Source: Paralithodes platypus (taxonomy: Eukaryota > Arthropoda > Malacostraca > Decapoda > Lithodidae). Taken from it: a stretch of DNA of 64,000 nt. Every line of letters starts with the position of its first letter. Positions within the stretch are counted from its first letter, which is position 1. The DNA is taken from positions 45,651,120 to 45,715,119 of the forward strand of contig CM064509.1 of assembly GCA_032716605.1 (NCBI GenBank). Reading direction: 5' to 3'. The notes beneath the pieces were generated by a model, which was not told the origin of the DNA, made no database searches, and saw only the letters and a list, made by a program, of their open reading frames with translations. A program made the position numbers and the translations under genes. Of this stretch, positions 53,881-64,000 are shown one piece after another.

Positions 53881-56800
53881 TACAAAGGAGTACAAAGGAG
53901 TACAAAGGAGTACAAAGGAAATCAAGCAACAACAGATCTAGTGACCCTTCTAGGTTGCTTGTCCTCCAAAACACTGAGGATCAAGTGTCCAAACAGTGGT
54001 TTAGAGTGGGTAAGGGAACATTGGAAAGGGAATTACTGCCCTGGAACTAATGTCCGTGGCAGGATTAGGAAGTTAGTAGGGGACAGATGTGTTAGTAACT
54101 GAGGGGGGGATAAAATAAAGTTATTCATTTACAAACGCAGTCAGTCGCGGGTTTGATGCGAGATATTTGTCTAGGCGGAGTTTAAATGAATCAACGGTGA
54201 TGCAGTCTATAACGTTTCGGGGAAGCCCATTCCACAAGTTGACAACTCGATTGAAGAAGAAATTCTTAGATTCGTGTGAGTTAAAAGATTTACCAATAAT
54301 TTTGCAACCGTTTCCCCGCGTGTAATTAGATTGGTCGATAGTGAAGTACTTACTACAGTTCATATTGTCGATGCCTTTGATGATTTTGAACACTTGAATT
54401 AAGTCACCTCTTAATCTGCGCTGGGTTAAAGGAAATAGATTTAATTCTCTAAGACGCTCTTCGTATGGTTTGTTCTTTAGGCTAGGTATCATTTTGGTAA
54501 CTCTACGTTGAACTCGTTCTAGCTTGTTTATATCTTTTTGGTAATAAGGGCACCAGGATTGAACGCAGTATTCCAGAAGAGGGCGGACTAATGAATTGTA
54601 AAGGGTTAGGATAACTTCTTTGGATTTATGCTCAAATGACCTGCCTATAAAGCCAATTATTTTGTTTGCCTTCTTAACAACTTCTGAACATTGTTGACTC
54701 GGTTTTAGGTTACTCGATATTGTTACTCCCAGATCGGTTTCTCTGTTTACATTCTTAAGCTGAGTGCCATTCATCGAATAGTTTGCTTTCTCATTTAGGT
54801 ATCCGATATGTAGTACTTTACATTTATCCGCATTGAAACTCATTTGCCAAATTTGGGCCCAACATGACAATTTATCTAGATTGTGTTGCATATCGTCAAC
54901 TTGTTCTTTTGAGAGTACGCTATTTGCAATTTTTGTATCGTCAGCAAATTTTGAGATTGTACAGGTAAGACCCTCATCTATGTCGTTGATGTAAATTAGA
55001 AAGAGAATTGGTCCTAGTACCGATCCCTGGGGTACCCCGCTACTTACATTGGTCCATTTTGATGCCTTACCGTTTATGACTACTCTTTGCTTTCTGTCGC
55101 TGAGCCAATTTTCTATCCATTTCAACACACCGTCTTGTATTCATGCGCTTTTAGTTTTAGCAGTAAACGTTTGTGGGGAACTTTGTCAAAGGCCTTTTGA
55201 AAATCAAGGTATATAATATCTACAGCTTTACTCTCATCGTAGAGGTTGAGGATATCGTGGAAGAAGTCTAAGAGGTTTGTTAAACAGGAACGTTTTTTAC
55301 GAAAGCCGTGTTGAGTATCTTTAAGTATGTTATTTTCCTCTAAATGATTTACGAGTCTGTCTCGTATGACCGTTTCTAGCATTTTACATACAACTGAGGT
55401 TAAGCTAATTGGACGATAGTTACTGGGTAGGGATTTGCTGCCTTTTTTGAATATCGGTGTTACGTTGGCTAGCTTCCACTGATCGGGCATAGTTCCAGAC
55501 TGCAAGGATTTATTGAATAGTAATGTCAGTGGTTTAGAGAGCTCATCCTTAGCTTCCTTTAGAACTCTAGGCGAGATTGTATCAGGTCCAGGCGTTTTAT
55601 TTACCTTGAGTTTATCTAAACAATTCAATACTTCTCTCTCTGTAACGGTGATATTGCTTAGAACATCTGAATTATCAATCTGAATCGGCGATGGTGTAGG
55701 GATATCACTGAGGTCTTCTGTTGTAAAAACTGATGCAAAGAAGGTATTGAGGGCATTACTCATTTGTTCTTCGTCTTTGGTGTATTCTCCATTTTCATCG
55801 ACTAACGGTCCAACAGTTGAAGTAACGACTTTTTTCTTTCTGATATAACTATAGAATTCTTTCGGGTTTGATTTACTTTGATTCGCAATATGTAACTCTA
55901 AGGTCTTTTTACTTTGCTTAATTAACTTTTTGGCTTTGCGTCGTAGCTCTACAAATTTCAGCCGTTCTTCGTCATTTTGTGAGGATTTTAATCTATCATT
56001 AGCAAATTTTTTAGCAAGCAGGCAGTTTGAAATATCTTTATTCCACCATTTGGGCTTATTATTATGGCCTGGACGCCGAGTTTTTGATGGTATGCAGTCT
56101 TGCACTGCTTTTAGGTAAGTGGCTTCGAATAACTTCCAAGATGTATTTATGTCGTTATTGTGAATTAAAAAGCTCCAGTCAGTTTCTTTAAACATAGCTC
56201 TAAGTTTATGGAAGTTTGCTTTCTTGAAATTAGGGACTTTTTCGATGCTACTATTTGGTTCGTTACTAGTAAACTTTAAAGTGAAAGTTATCGTACGATG
56301 GTCGCTGTTACTGAATTCATCACCAACATTCAAATTCTCTATTAATTCTTCTTTTGTTGCAAGTACAATGTCAAGAACGTTATTACCACGGGTCGGCGTT
56401 CCAACAAATTGATAAAGCGAACTCTCTTGCAAGTTCGTATACAAGTCATGTCCGGAGTGTGAAGTAAGAGTATCGCCCCACTTGGTCACAGGTAAATTAA
56501 AGTCACCAAAAATTACGGTATCTTGTGAGTTACTTACATCTGCAATTTGTTCGTAAATTTCTCGGTCAGTTTGCACTGATTGAGCTGGAGGTCTGTATAT
56601 TAATGCAAGTATTATTTTGGTACCTTTATTATTCTTTATTAGCACAAAAGATGCGTCGACGTTCACAATTTGAGGTTTTGACAATAGGGTAGGGTTAAGA
56701 CTTTCTTTGATATAAAGTAAAACGCCACCTCCATTTCGATTTATTCGGCTTTTCTCAAACATTACATAACCGGGAAGTGAATACTCTGCTAAAAAGTCTC

Positions 56801-56967
56801 TATCTTCTGTATTGAGCCAAGATTCTGTTATGCCAATCACATCATAATTTTCTGTAAACACTAGCTCCTCTAAATCTGAAAATGTATTGCGTATGCTACG
56901 AGCGTTTGCATAGAAAACCTTTAAATTTGTTATTTTAGAACTCACGGAACGCTCTTTAATAATATTT
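53880..56967 (-). mobile_element. Nearly intact LINE inserted in the gypsy protease
   Basis: On the minus strand the element starts in an ORF just before the endonuclease and ends in a 3' UTR and a tail of about four tandem TTTGTACTCC decamers (53880-53925). Across the insertion the protease reads LDRV|LVGIDVVMGMDV, so the site is nearly seamless. No clear target duplication was found. Confidence 0.88.
54121..56967 (-). pseudogene. LINE endonuclease-RT ORF, one frameshift
   Basis: The real coding sequence begins near 56967 (KNIIKERSVSSKITNLKVFYANARSIRN). The open frame extending upstream of that (to 57353) is only the antisense of the gypsy pol. The endonuclease is complete: ITESWLN, GGGVLLYIKE, YRPPAQ, FGDFNLP, TRGNNVLDIVL and SDHRTI. 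The RT has NYRPISLTSVVCKMLE, QHGFRKKRSCLTNLL, IYLDFQKAFDKVPH, then a one-base frameshift near 55125-55140. It resumes at LKWIENWLSDRKQRV, GVPQGSVLGPILFLIYINDI and catalytic KFADDTKI, and runs to 54121 (LDKYLASNPRLTAFVNE). The ORF1 region is absent, so it is 5'-truncated. Apart from the shift, all catalytic motifs look intact. Confidence 0.93.
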
Positions 56968-59685
56968 TTGGTTCTTGTCGGCATTGATGTAGTGATGGGG
57001 ATGGATGTAATCAGCCAACTGGGTGGTGCTACGATTGTAGATGGAAGAGTACCGGTAACGTTTGGGAAGGTACCGGTAAGCCGTTCAACTGCTGAGAGTG
57101 GAGAGACCCAATGCGCTGTGGACATAAAGTCGGAAGGGAGGGTTATGAAGCTGACGGAGACTGAAGAGCTGAAAGATAAGTTCGCAAAGGCAGCCGGGGT
57201 TGTTGAGCCAAAGAGAGGGGTGTTGAAGACAGGCACCGAATGGGGGGCTGATCCATGCAAGATTGAGGATAAGGATTTTGTTGCGGTATTTGATGGTAGG
57301 AAGTGGGTAGTCGAGTGGTTGTTGAAAGGAGAGTTGCCTGTTTTGAAGAACAAAGTTGGTTGTTACGAACATGCTATGAAAGAGGGAGTGAGAGAAGATT
57401 TTGACAAGGAGGTGAAGAGGTGGATTGATGAGGGCATTCTGCTGCCGTAGGGGGAGGAAGTGGATAGTGGAGTGTTGCCGTTGATGGCGGTGGTTCAACC
57501 GACGAAAAACAAGGTACGGCCTGTATTGGATTTTCGTGAACTTAATACCCACGTGATGAGTCACACAGGCGATTACGTCGCGGATGTGTGCGGCGAGACA
57601 CTCAGGGAGTGGAGGCAGATGGGTGGGGCCTCGACCATTGTGGATTTGAAGTCTGCTTATTTACAAATTCATGTGACAGAGAAGCTCTGGAAGTACCAGC
57701 TGGTGAGATACAAGGGGAAAACGTATTGCTTGACGAGGTTGGGTTTCGGGTTGAATTCGGCTCCAAGAATCATGGCGAGGATACTCAAGACAGTGCTGGG
57801 GAAAACGCACAAGATGAAGGCTGCCACGAATTCTTATATTGACGATATACTAGTGGATGAGACTGTGGTGACGGCAGCCAAGGTTGTAGAGCACTTGGCT
57901 AGGTTTGGATTGGCCACAAAGGAGCCGCAGTCGTTGGACGGGGGTGCGGCGTTGGGCTTGAGATTAGAGAGAGATAGAAGAGGCGAGCTAGTATTCCAGA
58001 GAGGTAATGAGGTTCCGGAAATTAGGGAGAACTGGAGTAGGAGAGAGCTATTCTCAGCTTGGGGAAGGCTGGTGGGCCACTATACCATTGCAGGATGGCT
58101 GCGGGTAGCATGTAGTTACGTTAAGAGGAGAGCGGAAGGTGTAAGATGGGAAGACAAGGTCGGAAATGAGACGGTCACGATGATGCAAGATGTCATAGAA
58201 AGAGTGAGACGCGAAGACCCAGTGAGAGGAAGATGGTACACTCCGAAGTCGGAGAAGGGGGTTGTATGGTGTGACGCAAGTAGTATAGCGACAGGCGTGA
58301 TATTGGAGATTGGTAATGTAGAAGTTAAGGACGCTGCGTGGTTGAGGAAAAAGCACGACTACAGTCATATCAACGTGGCCGAGTTGGATGCGGTATTGAA
58401 AGGTATCAATTTGGCCTTGAAGTGGGGTTTGCGAGAGATCGAGGTTCGAACTGATTCTGCTACAGTGTTTGGTTGGCTGAAATCAGTGGTGACGGAAGAG
58501 AAAAGAGTTCGAACGAAGGGACCATCAGAACTGATTGTGAAGCGTCGTCTGGGAATTCTGTGGGAGTTGAAAGATGTGTATGGTCTGCAGTTGTGTGTAG
58601 TTTTCGTGCCATCAGAGAAGAACAAGGCAGATGCGCTAGCAAGAATAAAGAAATCATGGCTCGGGGTGCCAGAGGAGACAAAGGAGGCGGCTATGGTGTG
58701 TTGCATGGGAGCACCAAGTGTAAAGGAGCTACATCAAATGCACCACATGGGAGTCGACAGGACGCTGTTTGTGGCAAGGAAGGTTGACCCTGCAGTCACG
58801 AGGGACAACGTTCGAGAGGCGGTGAGACGTTGTGACAGATGTCAGTCGATCGACCCTGCACTGAGTGTACATGTGTCTGGGGAGATTAGAGTGGATAATG
58901 ATTGGCAAAGGTTGGCGGTTGATGTGACACACTATCAGCAGGGGTTGTACCTATCTATGGTAGACTGCGGACCTGGACGGGTGGCTATCTGGAGGGAATT
59001 AAGAGCAGAGAATGCGGAAGAGATTGCAGGTGTGCTGAATGAGATCTTCCTAGAGAGGGGCCCAGTTGATGAGGTGTTGATGGATAACGGTACTGCTTTT
59101 CGGTCGCAGGCTTTGAAGGACATGCTTGATATGTGGAATGTCCGACGTTTCTTTAGAACTGCGTATCGGCCAAGTGGGAACGGAATTGTGGAAAGACATC
59201 ATCGGACAATCAAGGCGATGGCAGAGAGGGGGCAGGTAGCGCCCATGGAAGCAGTATTTTGGTATAATATGTCCCCTAGGTCAGGTCAGGATGAGAGAAC
59301 CATACCACAAAGAGCAGTATTTCAGTATGAATGGCGACATCCATGTGCGGTGCCGATGGCCATTGGGGGGGAGGAAGGGCCTGCCTCTATTTAAATTGGG
59401 GAGGAGATTTGGGTGAAGCCGCCAAACGCAAAGTGTACATCCCAGTGGGGGAGGGGTACTGTGACGGACGTGCATTCCAGGAATAACCTCAGTGTCGACG
59501 GGATGCCGCGTCACATCTTGGACGTCAGAAGAGTGGTAGAGTCTTCAACTGATGATGAGGTGGGGGATGACGAGCAAGAAGTAGTAGAAGAAAACGAAGT
59601 GGTACCACGACGGTCGCAGAGAGAGAGGCGACGGCCAGGGTGGATGGGAAATTATGAGACGGGAAGTGATTGTGAAAGGGAGTAG
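56968..59685 (+). pseudogene. pol: gypsy Pol: end of protease, RT, RNase H, integrase
   Basis: The frame opens with the protease C-terminus (VGIDVVMGMDVISQLGG). After a linker there is a TAG at 57448-57450 (ILLP*GEEVD). The second frame, 57451-59394, has RT (RPVLDFRELNTHV, TIVDLKSAYLQIHV, LGFGLNSAPRIMARIL, SYIDDILV), RNase H (VVWCDASSIATGVIL, VAELDAVLKGI, RTDSATVFGWL, KADALARI) and integrase (HH-CC finger HQMHHMGVD...CDRCQ; core LAVDVTHYQ, MDNGTAF, GNGIVERHHRTIK, so the D,D,E triad is intact). A TAA at 59392-59394 precedes an in-frame tail to 59685 with a basic PRRSQRERRRPGW end. Two stop codons break an otherwise well-conserved pol. Confidence 0.94.
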
Positions 59686-59868
59686 GTGGGATAAAGGGAC
59701 TGCGCGATGTCTAACGTACCTTAGTAGTACTAGGGTGGTATGCCATTAGGTACGGTGGAAAATTACTATGATTTTGTTGTTGGTTTTTCCATATAGTTGT
59801 CTTCTCTCGTTAATTTTGTTGTCTTTTTTTTTTTTTTTTTTTAGATTGATCTTGAGATCAGGGGGGCG
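59686..59868 (+). other. 3' UTR and polypurine tract
   Basis: A short noncoding stretch with a T-run, ending GATCAGGGGGGCG directly before the 3' LTR. Confidence 0.7.
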
Positions 59869-60265
59869 TGTGGTGTAATTCGATTTATGTGGGTAGATTT
59901 GCTAGTTTTAGGCACATTCGGCGAACGAACGGGAGTAACAAAAAAAAGACGCGTGTGACGACTTGGGTGTGGAGGTTGTAGTGACCTCCCATTGTATTTT
60001 ACTGAGTGTAGTGTTGCTGTGAGAGGTGAATAGATTCAGCCAAGGTCGGTGGTTCGTGTGGGCATCACTGTAGCTGTAGGTCAGGTTGGATTGTGGTTTG
60101 TGGTCATCACTGTAGCTGTAGGTCAGGTTGGATTATGGTTTGTGGTCGCAGTTTCTGGAGCGTCGACTGCGCTTGGATGGGGAACAGGCCTAGGCTTTCA
60201 GCGCTGCTCTACAGGGATATTCTCGCCGTGAGGTAAGGGTGCTAACATTTTGTATTTCAACCACA
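59869..60265 (+). repeat. 3' LTR, 397 bp
   Basis: Same length and ends as the 5' LTR, with the same internal ~42-bp duplication. The CAAAT target duplication follows. Confidence 0.94.
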
Positions 60266-60270
60266 CAAAT

Positions 60271-60810
60271 ATATTAGCTCAAGAGTGGATTCGATTATGA
60301 TTTGTGAGAGTACGTTGCGCAATTAGTAGGCCTACGATCGAGTCTCTCCAGGTCTTCAAATATTTGTGTTTACCTTTAAGCAATATTTATTAAGTAATCT
60401 GTATTATCATGTCTTCCTTAGCATTTTCACACATCAAATCACATACGAAAAATCACGAAATATAGAGAGTGCACTAGATTCCAGCACAAAAAGTAGGCTA
60501 GTTGGCTTGGCTTTTGGCGGGCGCTGGAAGTGGTGGGGGCCGCGGTGCCGTGTTTACCACAGGTGGGAGTTTTGCGGACTCAAGGTTAGCAACATGGAGG
60601 TATTTTCCAGAGCTACAAACCCGCAAATAGGCGGCCATTTTGGCACCAACGCTAATGCGCCATCAAAATGACACTTTCGCCATGGCGAAATTGGCTATTT
60701 GCAAAAGTGTTGGCGAAAGTGCCCAGCTTTGACCATCCCCCATCAAGCCCCAGTCGCCGGCCTCGAAGCCCCCCAAGAGCGACAAGGAGAGTAGTAACAG
60801 GGGGGGGGGG
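60271..60810. other. Spacer DNA ending in a G-run
   Basis: Contains a GC-rich patch near 60520-60570 and a short inverted word (ACACTTTCGCCATGGCGAAA near 60669). No ORF. A poly-G run precedes the RT fragment. Confidence 0.45.
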
Positions 60811-62190
60811 GAAAGGGGAGTGCACCTGAAGACTGGAAGACAGGCATAATAGTCCCCCTATATAAGGGTAAAGTGGAAAGAGGAGTGTGTAGTAACCACC
60901 GTGGAATATGTCTTCTAAGCATAGTAACATAGTAGGGTAGTGATTGAGAGAGTGAGAGCGAGAACGGAGAAATTGATAGGTGACAAGCAGGGCGGGCTTA
61001 GGAACGGAAGAGGATGTGTAAATCAGATATTTACCCTGAAATGTGTTGTGAAGAAATATCTGGAGAAGCAACAAAAGCTGTATGTTGCCTTTATGGACTT
61101 GGAGAAGGCCTATGACAGAGTGGATAGAGAAGGTAGCCTATGTGGAAGATACAGTACTGAGTAGATGGCAAGTTGCTGAAAGCAGTGAAGAGCATGTATG
61201 AGGGTGCAAAGGCAGCAGTACGTGTGGAGAATGAGTAGAATGAGTTCTTTCATCTAAATGTTGGGTTGAAACAGGGGTGTGTGATGTCCCCGTGGTTGTT
61301 TACTGTATATATGGATGGAGTCATGAAAGAAATACAAGGAAAGGCAGTGGATATTGGTGTATCGCTGATAAGGGAGGGAAACGATTGGAAGCTACATGTA
61401 CTGCATTTTGCTGATAATACAGTTCTGATGAGAGATACTGAATGGGAGTTGCAGGGTCTGGTAAATATGTTTGGAACAGTGTGCGAAAAATGGAATCTGA
61501 AGGTAAATGCTGGGAAAAGCAAGGTTATGGTCTTCGAAAGGGGTGAAGCAACAGAGTGTGCTGTTAAGTTGAACGGTCAGGCTATGGAGATTGTCAGCTC
61601 ATTTAAGTATTTGGGCAGTGTGCTGAGTAAAGATGGGAGTATGGATGAAGAAGTGCGGGAGAGGGTATAACAGGGAAAGAGGGTTGTAGGAATGCTAAAA
61701 GCAGTAACAAGAAATAGAGAGGTCAGAATGGAAGTGAAGAAGTCTTTGCATGACAGTGTGGTAATCCCGACACTGACTTACGGAAGCAAAGCATGGACGT
61801 TGGTGGAGAGACTCAGACCAAGAGTGAGAGGGGTGGAAATGAGTTACTTTAGAAGTGCGTGCGAAGTTAGCCTACATGGAGGGATAGTTAGATGAATGAG
61901 GAAGTAAGAGGGAGGTGTGGTGTGGAGGTAGATGTGCTAGAAAGTGTGAAAAGGAACACTTTGAGATGGTTCGGCCATATGGAATGTATGGGAAGCGAGA
62001 GAATGACTAAGAGGGTGTACGAGAGCGAGCGAGGTGGAAGGACAGAGAGGGAGAGGTGGAAGGATGGAGTGAAGAAGTTTATGAATGTAGGCGGTGCTGG
62101 TTGGGAGGAGGGGCATCGACTGACTAGGGACAGAGTTGCATGGGGGCGTTTCGTTCATGGCCACCCCTTCCGGAATCACGGCGTCAGGCA
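60811..62190 (+). pseudogene. LINE RT fragment and C-terminal domain
   Basis: The plus strand starts abruptly at GKGSAPEDWKTGIIVPLYKGK (60811 on), followed by NHRGICLLSI, then after a stop ERVRARTEKLIGDKQGGLRNGRGCVNQIFTLK, YVAFMDLEKAYDRVDRE, a broken part, LKQGCVMSPWLFTVYMDGV, and HFADNTVL, where the palm box is FADN in place of YADD (second Asp lost). The thumb (NVGKSK-like VNAGKSKVMVF; SFKYLGSVLSKDGSMDEEV) and a C-terminal region (LRWFGHMECM, RERWKDGVKKF, WGRFVHGHPFRN) follow. It is frameshifted at least four times and ends in (TA)n (62191-62230), perhaps its tail. It is colinear with the endonuclease fragment at 47575-48747. Confidence 0.88.
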
Positions 62191-62199
62191 ATATATATA

Positions 62200-62230
<31 letters not shown>
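62191..62230. repeat. (TA)n microsatellite after the LINE
   Basis: About 40 bp of TA with one interruption, at the LINE 3' end. Confidence 0.9.
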
Positions 62231-62539
62231 TCTGACATACGGAGCCCTGTATGTTAATTTAAGAGTTAGAATTAAGAGTTGAAGTAGTGCCAAACTACCC
62301 AGGTGGCGAAGCAGACCAGCGAGCGAACCAGCGAGGGGGAAACCAGCTCGTCCGCATACCAGCACCTGCGTGCGTCATAGGGGACCCTGCAAACTACTTC
62401 GATGACCCGACTCTATGACGTATGATCGACGCCAGGAGACTCCATTGGACCACGCACCTCTTACGCAACTAGAGGAGCTGTGATTGGGGCGTGCACCATC
62501 ACCCGCCTCCTGATTCGTTCCTACACCATCATTGTTTAG

Positions 62540-62576
62540 TATATAAGACCCGAGTAGTGGGCATTCAAATCAGTCT
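62540..62576 (+). promoter_or_regulatory. TATA plus initiator core promoter
   Basis: TATATAAG at 62540-62547 and TCAGTC at 62570-62575; the initiator A (62572) is 32 bp from the TATA start, the optimal arthropod spacing. The upstream 250 bp are GC-rich relative to the flanks, and the downstream 1.4 kb have no ORF, so it could drive an LTR leader or a noncoding RNA. Confidence 0.55.
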
Positions 62577-63636
62577 CATTTGGAGTTGGGAAGGTGAACT
62601 TGCAGCTGGAGGAAGACGGGGTGAAGTATTATAATGGGATTGTGACTGTCAGTCAGATTATATAAGAGTGTGTTAAGTGTGTTCGGTGTAAACACTTACG
62701 TTATGTTGGTTAGTGAGATATGTGATTGGGAATTAACGTTAACGCTACTATTATGTACTTAACTATTTTAGTTGACTAACTTGTGGACTAAAGCAACTCT
62801 TCAAGTAATTGGGTTATGATAAAAGTAATACTATTGTTTTATATTAAGACTTACGAGTTCTTTCATTTTCTTTTAATTAAGCTTACATTGCTTAACGGTA
62901 CTTAGTACGGTGATACTATTGTTTCATATTAGTAATATCGCCTTAGACTAACATGGCTGTTTTAATGTTACTTCTAGTGATTTCCTAAGCTGAAGAAAAT
63001 TATTTTAGCTTCAAAATATTAGTTTTGCTTTTCATATTATTTGAGTGAGACCTGAATCGATCCTGTAACTTAATTTACTCATAATCAAACCTCAATGTTA
63101 CGTGGTTAAGAAATACATTTAACTAATTATTAAATATATATCTAACTTTTTATGTGACTTTGATATTAATCCTGATGATAATAATAATATAATACTATTA
63201 ACGTAAGACTAGAACCAAGAATTTAACTACATTAAATATAAATAAAAGGACATATAAGAAAACTATCTATTCATTTAAAAAAGGGTAAGAGACAGAAATA
63301 TTCTTACTTTAATATTTATCTTTCAAGACTTTTTATAGAATTAATAGTCCTTCTTTAGATATAACTTATTAGGTTCATAACCATAGCCTACTAAGCTTCG
63401 GTTAAATAATAATTCTTTATAAATACTACACGACTTTAATTAGTTTCAGTATTTGTTCATAATTAAAGAGTATCAGTCAATAAAGGATACCAAGTCCTAA
63501 GATCTAAAAGGAAAAGAAGCAACAACAGGAAATAATTTTATTAGATTTTGTTTTGCCTTCAGGTGACTGATGCCTTAATATATATCTCTGTGCTATCTAG
63601 ATTCATCAAGTTAACCACTTGAGGATCAAGATACGT

Positions 63637-63639
<3 letters not shown>
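62577..63639. other. AT-rich noncoding DNA downstream of the promoter
   Basis: No coding sequence. It could be the R/U5 part of an LTR whose partner lies outside the window. Nothing else supported. Confidence 0.35.
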
Positions 63640-63718
<79 letters not shown>

Positions 63719-63724
63719 ATATAT
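63640..63724. repeat. (TA)n microsatellite
   Basis: About 85 bp of TA. Confidence 0.95.
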
Positions 63725-64000
63725 TGTCACTCCCAAATGAGTTTTGTAACCTTGTCATTTGTGAGTGAGTTACAATCACGAGGCCTATTGTGGGAGGCTA
63801 GGGCCTCGCTATGCGTCCCTCCTATGTTGCCATAAAGATAGCACTGTTTTTTGTTGCCACGAGTATAATTACTTCTTTTGTTCAGCCTTTGGGGGATTGT
63901 TTTCGTTGTCGTAAGTTCATACAATTATGCCTTGTATGTATTTGATTACTTTTGTACTGTTAATGAGAGCCCAAGTGATTAGTTTAGTTATCTAGTATAG
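63725..64000. other. End of window, nothing recognised
   Basis: TGTCACTCCC at 63725 could be an LTR start but has no partner here. Confidence 0.3.

Larger units (their letters stand above)
52443..60265 (+). mobile_element. Ty3/gypsy-type LTR retrotransposon interrupted by a LINE
   Basis: The LTRs (52443-52839 and 59869-60265) are both 397 bp, begin TGTGG and end in CACA (CCACA in the 3' copy). A 5-bp target duplication, CAAAT, flanks the element (52438-52442 and 60266-60270). LTR divergence is about 4-5% by eye, so it is older than the 18.8-kb element. The order is gag, two CCHC knuckles, PR (split by the LINE at about 53880-56967), RT, RNase H, integrase and an acidic tail. Several stops and frameshifts make it defective. 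Confidence 0.94.

Noticed and set aside
57000..57353. N-terminal extension of the minus-strand LINE ORF (about 120 residues rich in Ser, Thr and Pro)
   Set aside because: It is the antisense of the gypsy protease-linker region that the LINE inserted into; the LINE's own sequence starts near 56967.

Overview
The window is a repeat-rich stretch of an arthropod nuclear genome, most likely a decapod crustacean. That assignment rests on gypsy, BEL/Pao and LINE remnants, piggyBac elements, long (TA)n tracts, tRNA-like SINEs and a short array of TTAGG, the ancestral arthropod telomere unit. I recognise no host protein-coding gene, rRNA gene or functional tRNA gene. Nearly all coding capacity belongs to transposable elements, most of them broken.

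Layout. 0-2.6 kb: a decayed Ty3/gypsy element on the minus strand, with a likely LTR upstream that carries a foldback element containing TTAGG repeats. 4.6-5.9 kb: an unrecognised minus-strand ORF remnant with a 223-bp internal duplication. 5.95-10.4 kb: a 479-bp TTAA-flanked MITE split by a 4-kb LINE that encodes a 2A-type motif, a PHD-like finger, an endonuclease and an RT. 12.6-15.5 kb: three MITEs. 16.3-17.3 kb: a LINE with CCCH zinc fingers. 18.8-27.3 kb: a complete, very young gypsy-type element with 1795-bp LTRs and a 4-bp target duplication. Its pol lacks RT and is permuted, and its 3' LTR holds a 640-bp MITE with an exact empty site in the 5' LTR. 28.6-41 kb: tandem repeats, BEL/Pao and LINE fragments, SINEs and further MITEs. 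42-47.4 kb: three ~870-bp tandem monomers full of AGGTCA motifs, invaded by a 2.8-kb piggyBac element and by a MITE. 47.6-62.2 kb: a LINE whose endonuclease half and RT half are separated by 12 kb. That interval includes another LINE fragment and a gypsy element (52.4-60.3 kb) interrupted by a nearly intact LINE. 62.2-64 kb: a TATA/Inr promoter and AT-rich DNA.

The main theme is nested transposition that can be dated relatively. Target-site duplications and exact length matches let several pre-insertion states be reconstructed by eye. The most unusual signals are: (1) TTAA-flanked MITEs from different families that all carry a pair of subterminal palindromes, whose sequence differs between copies but matches within a copy; (2) a young LTR element carrying a fused gag-PR-integrase-RNase H ORF with no RT and a damaged integrase; (3) a piggyBac transposase with all three catalytic Asp codons, a probable source of mobilising activity for TTAA elements.

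All alignments were done by eye. Percent identities are estimates, and LINE clade names are tentative.
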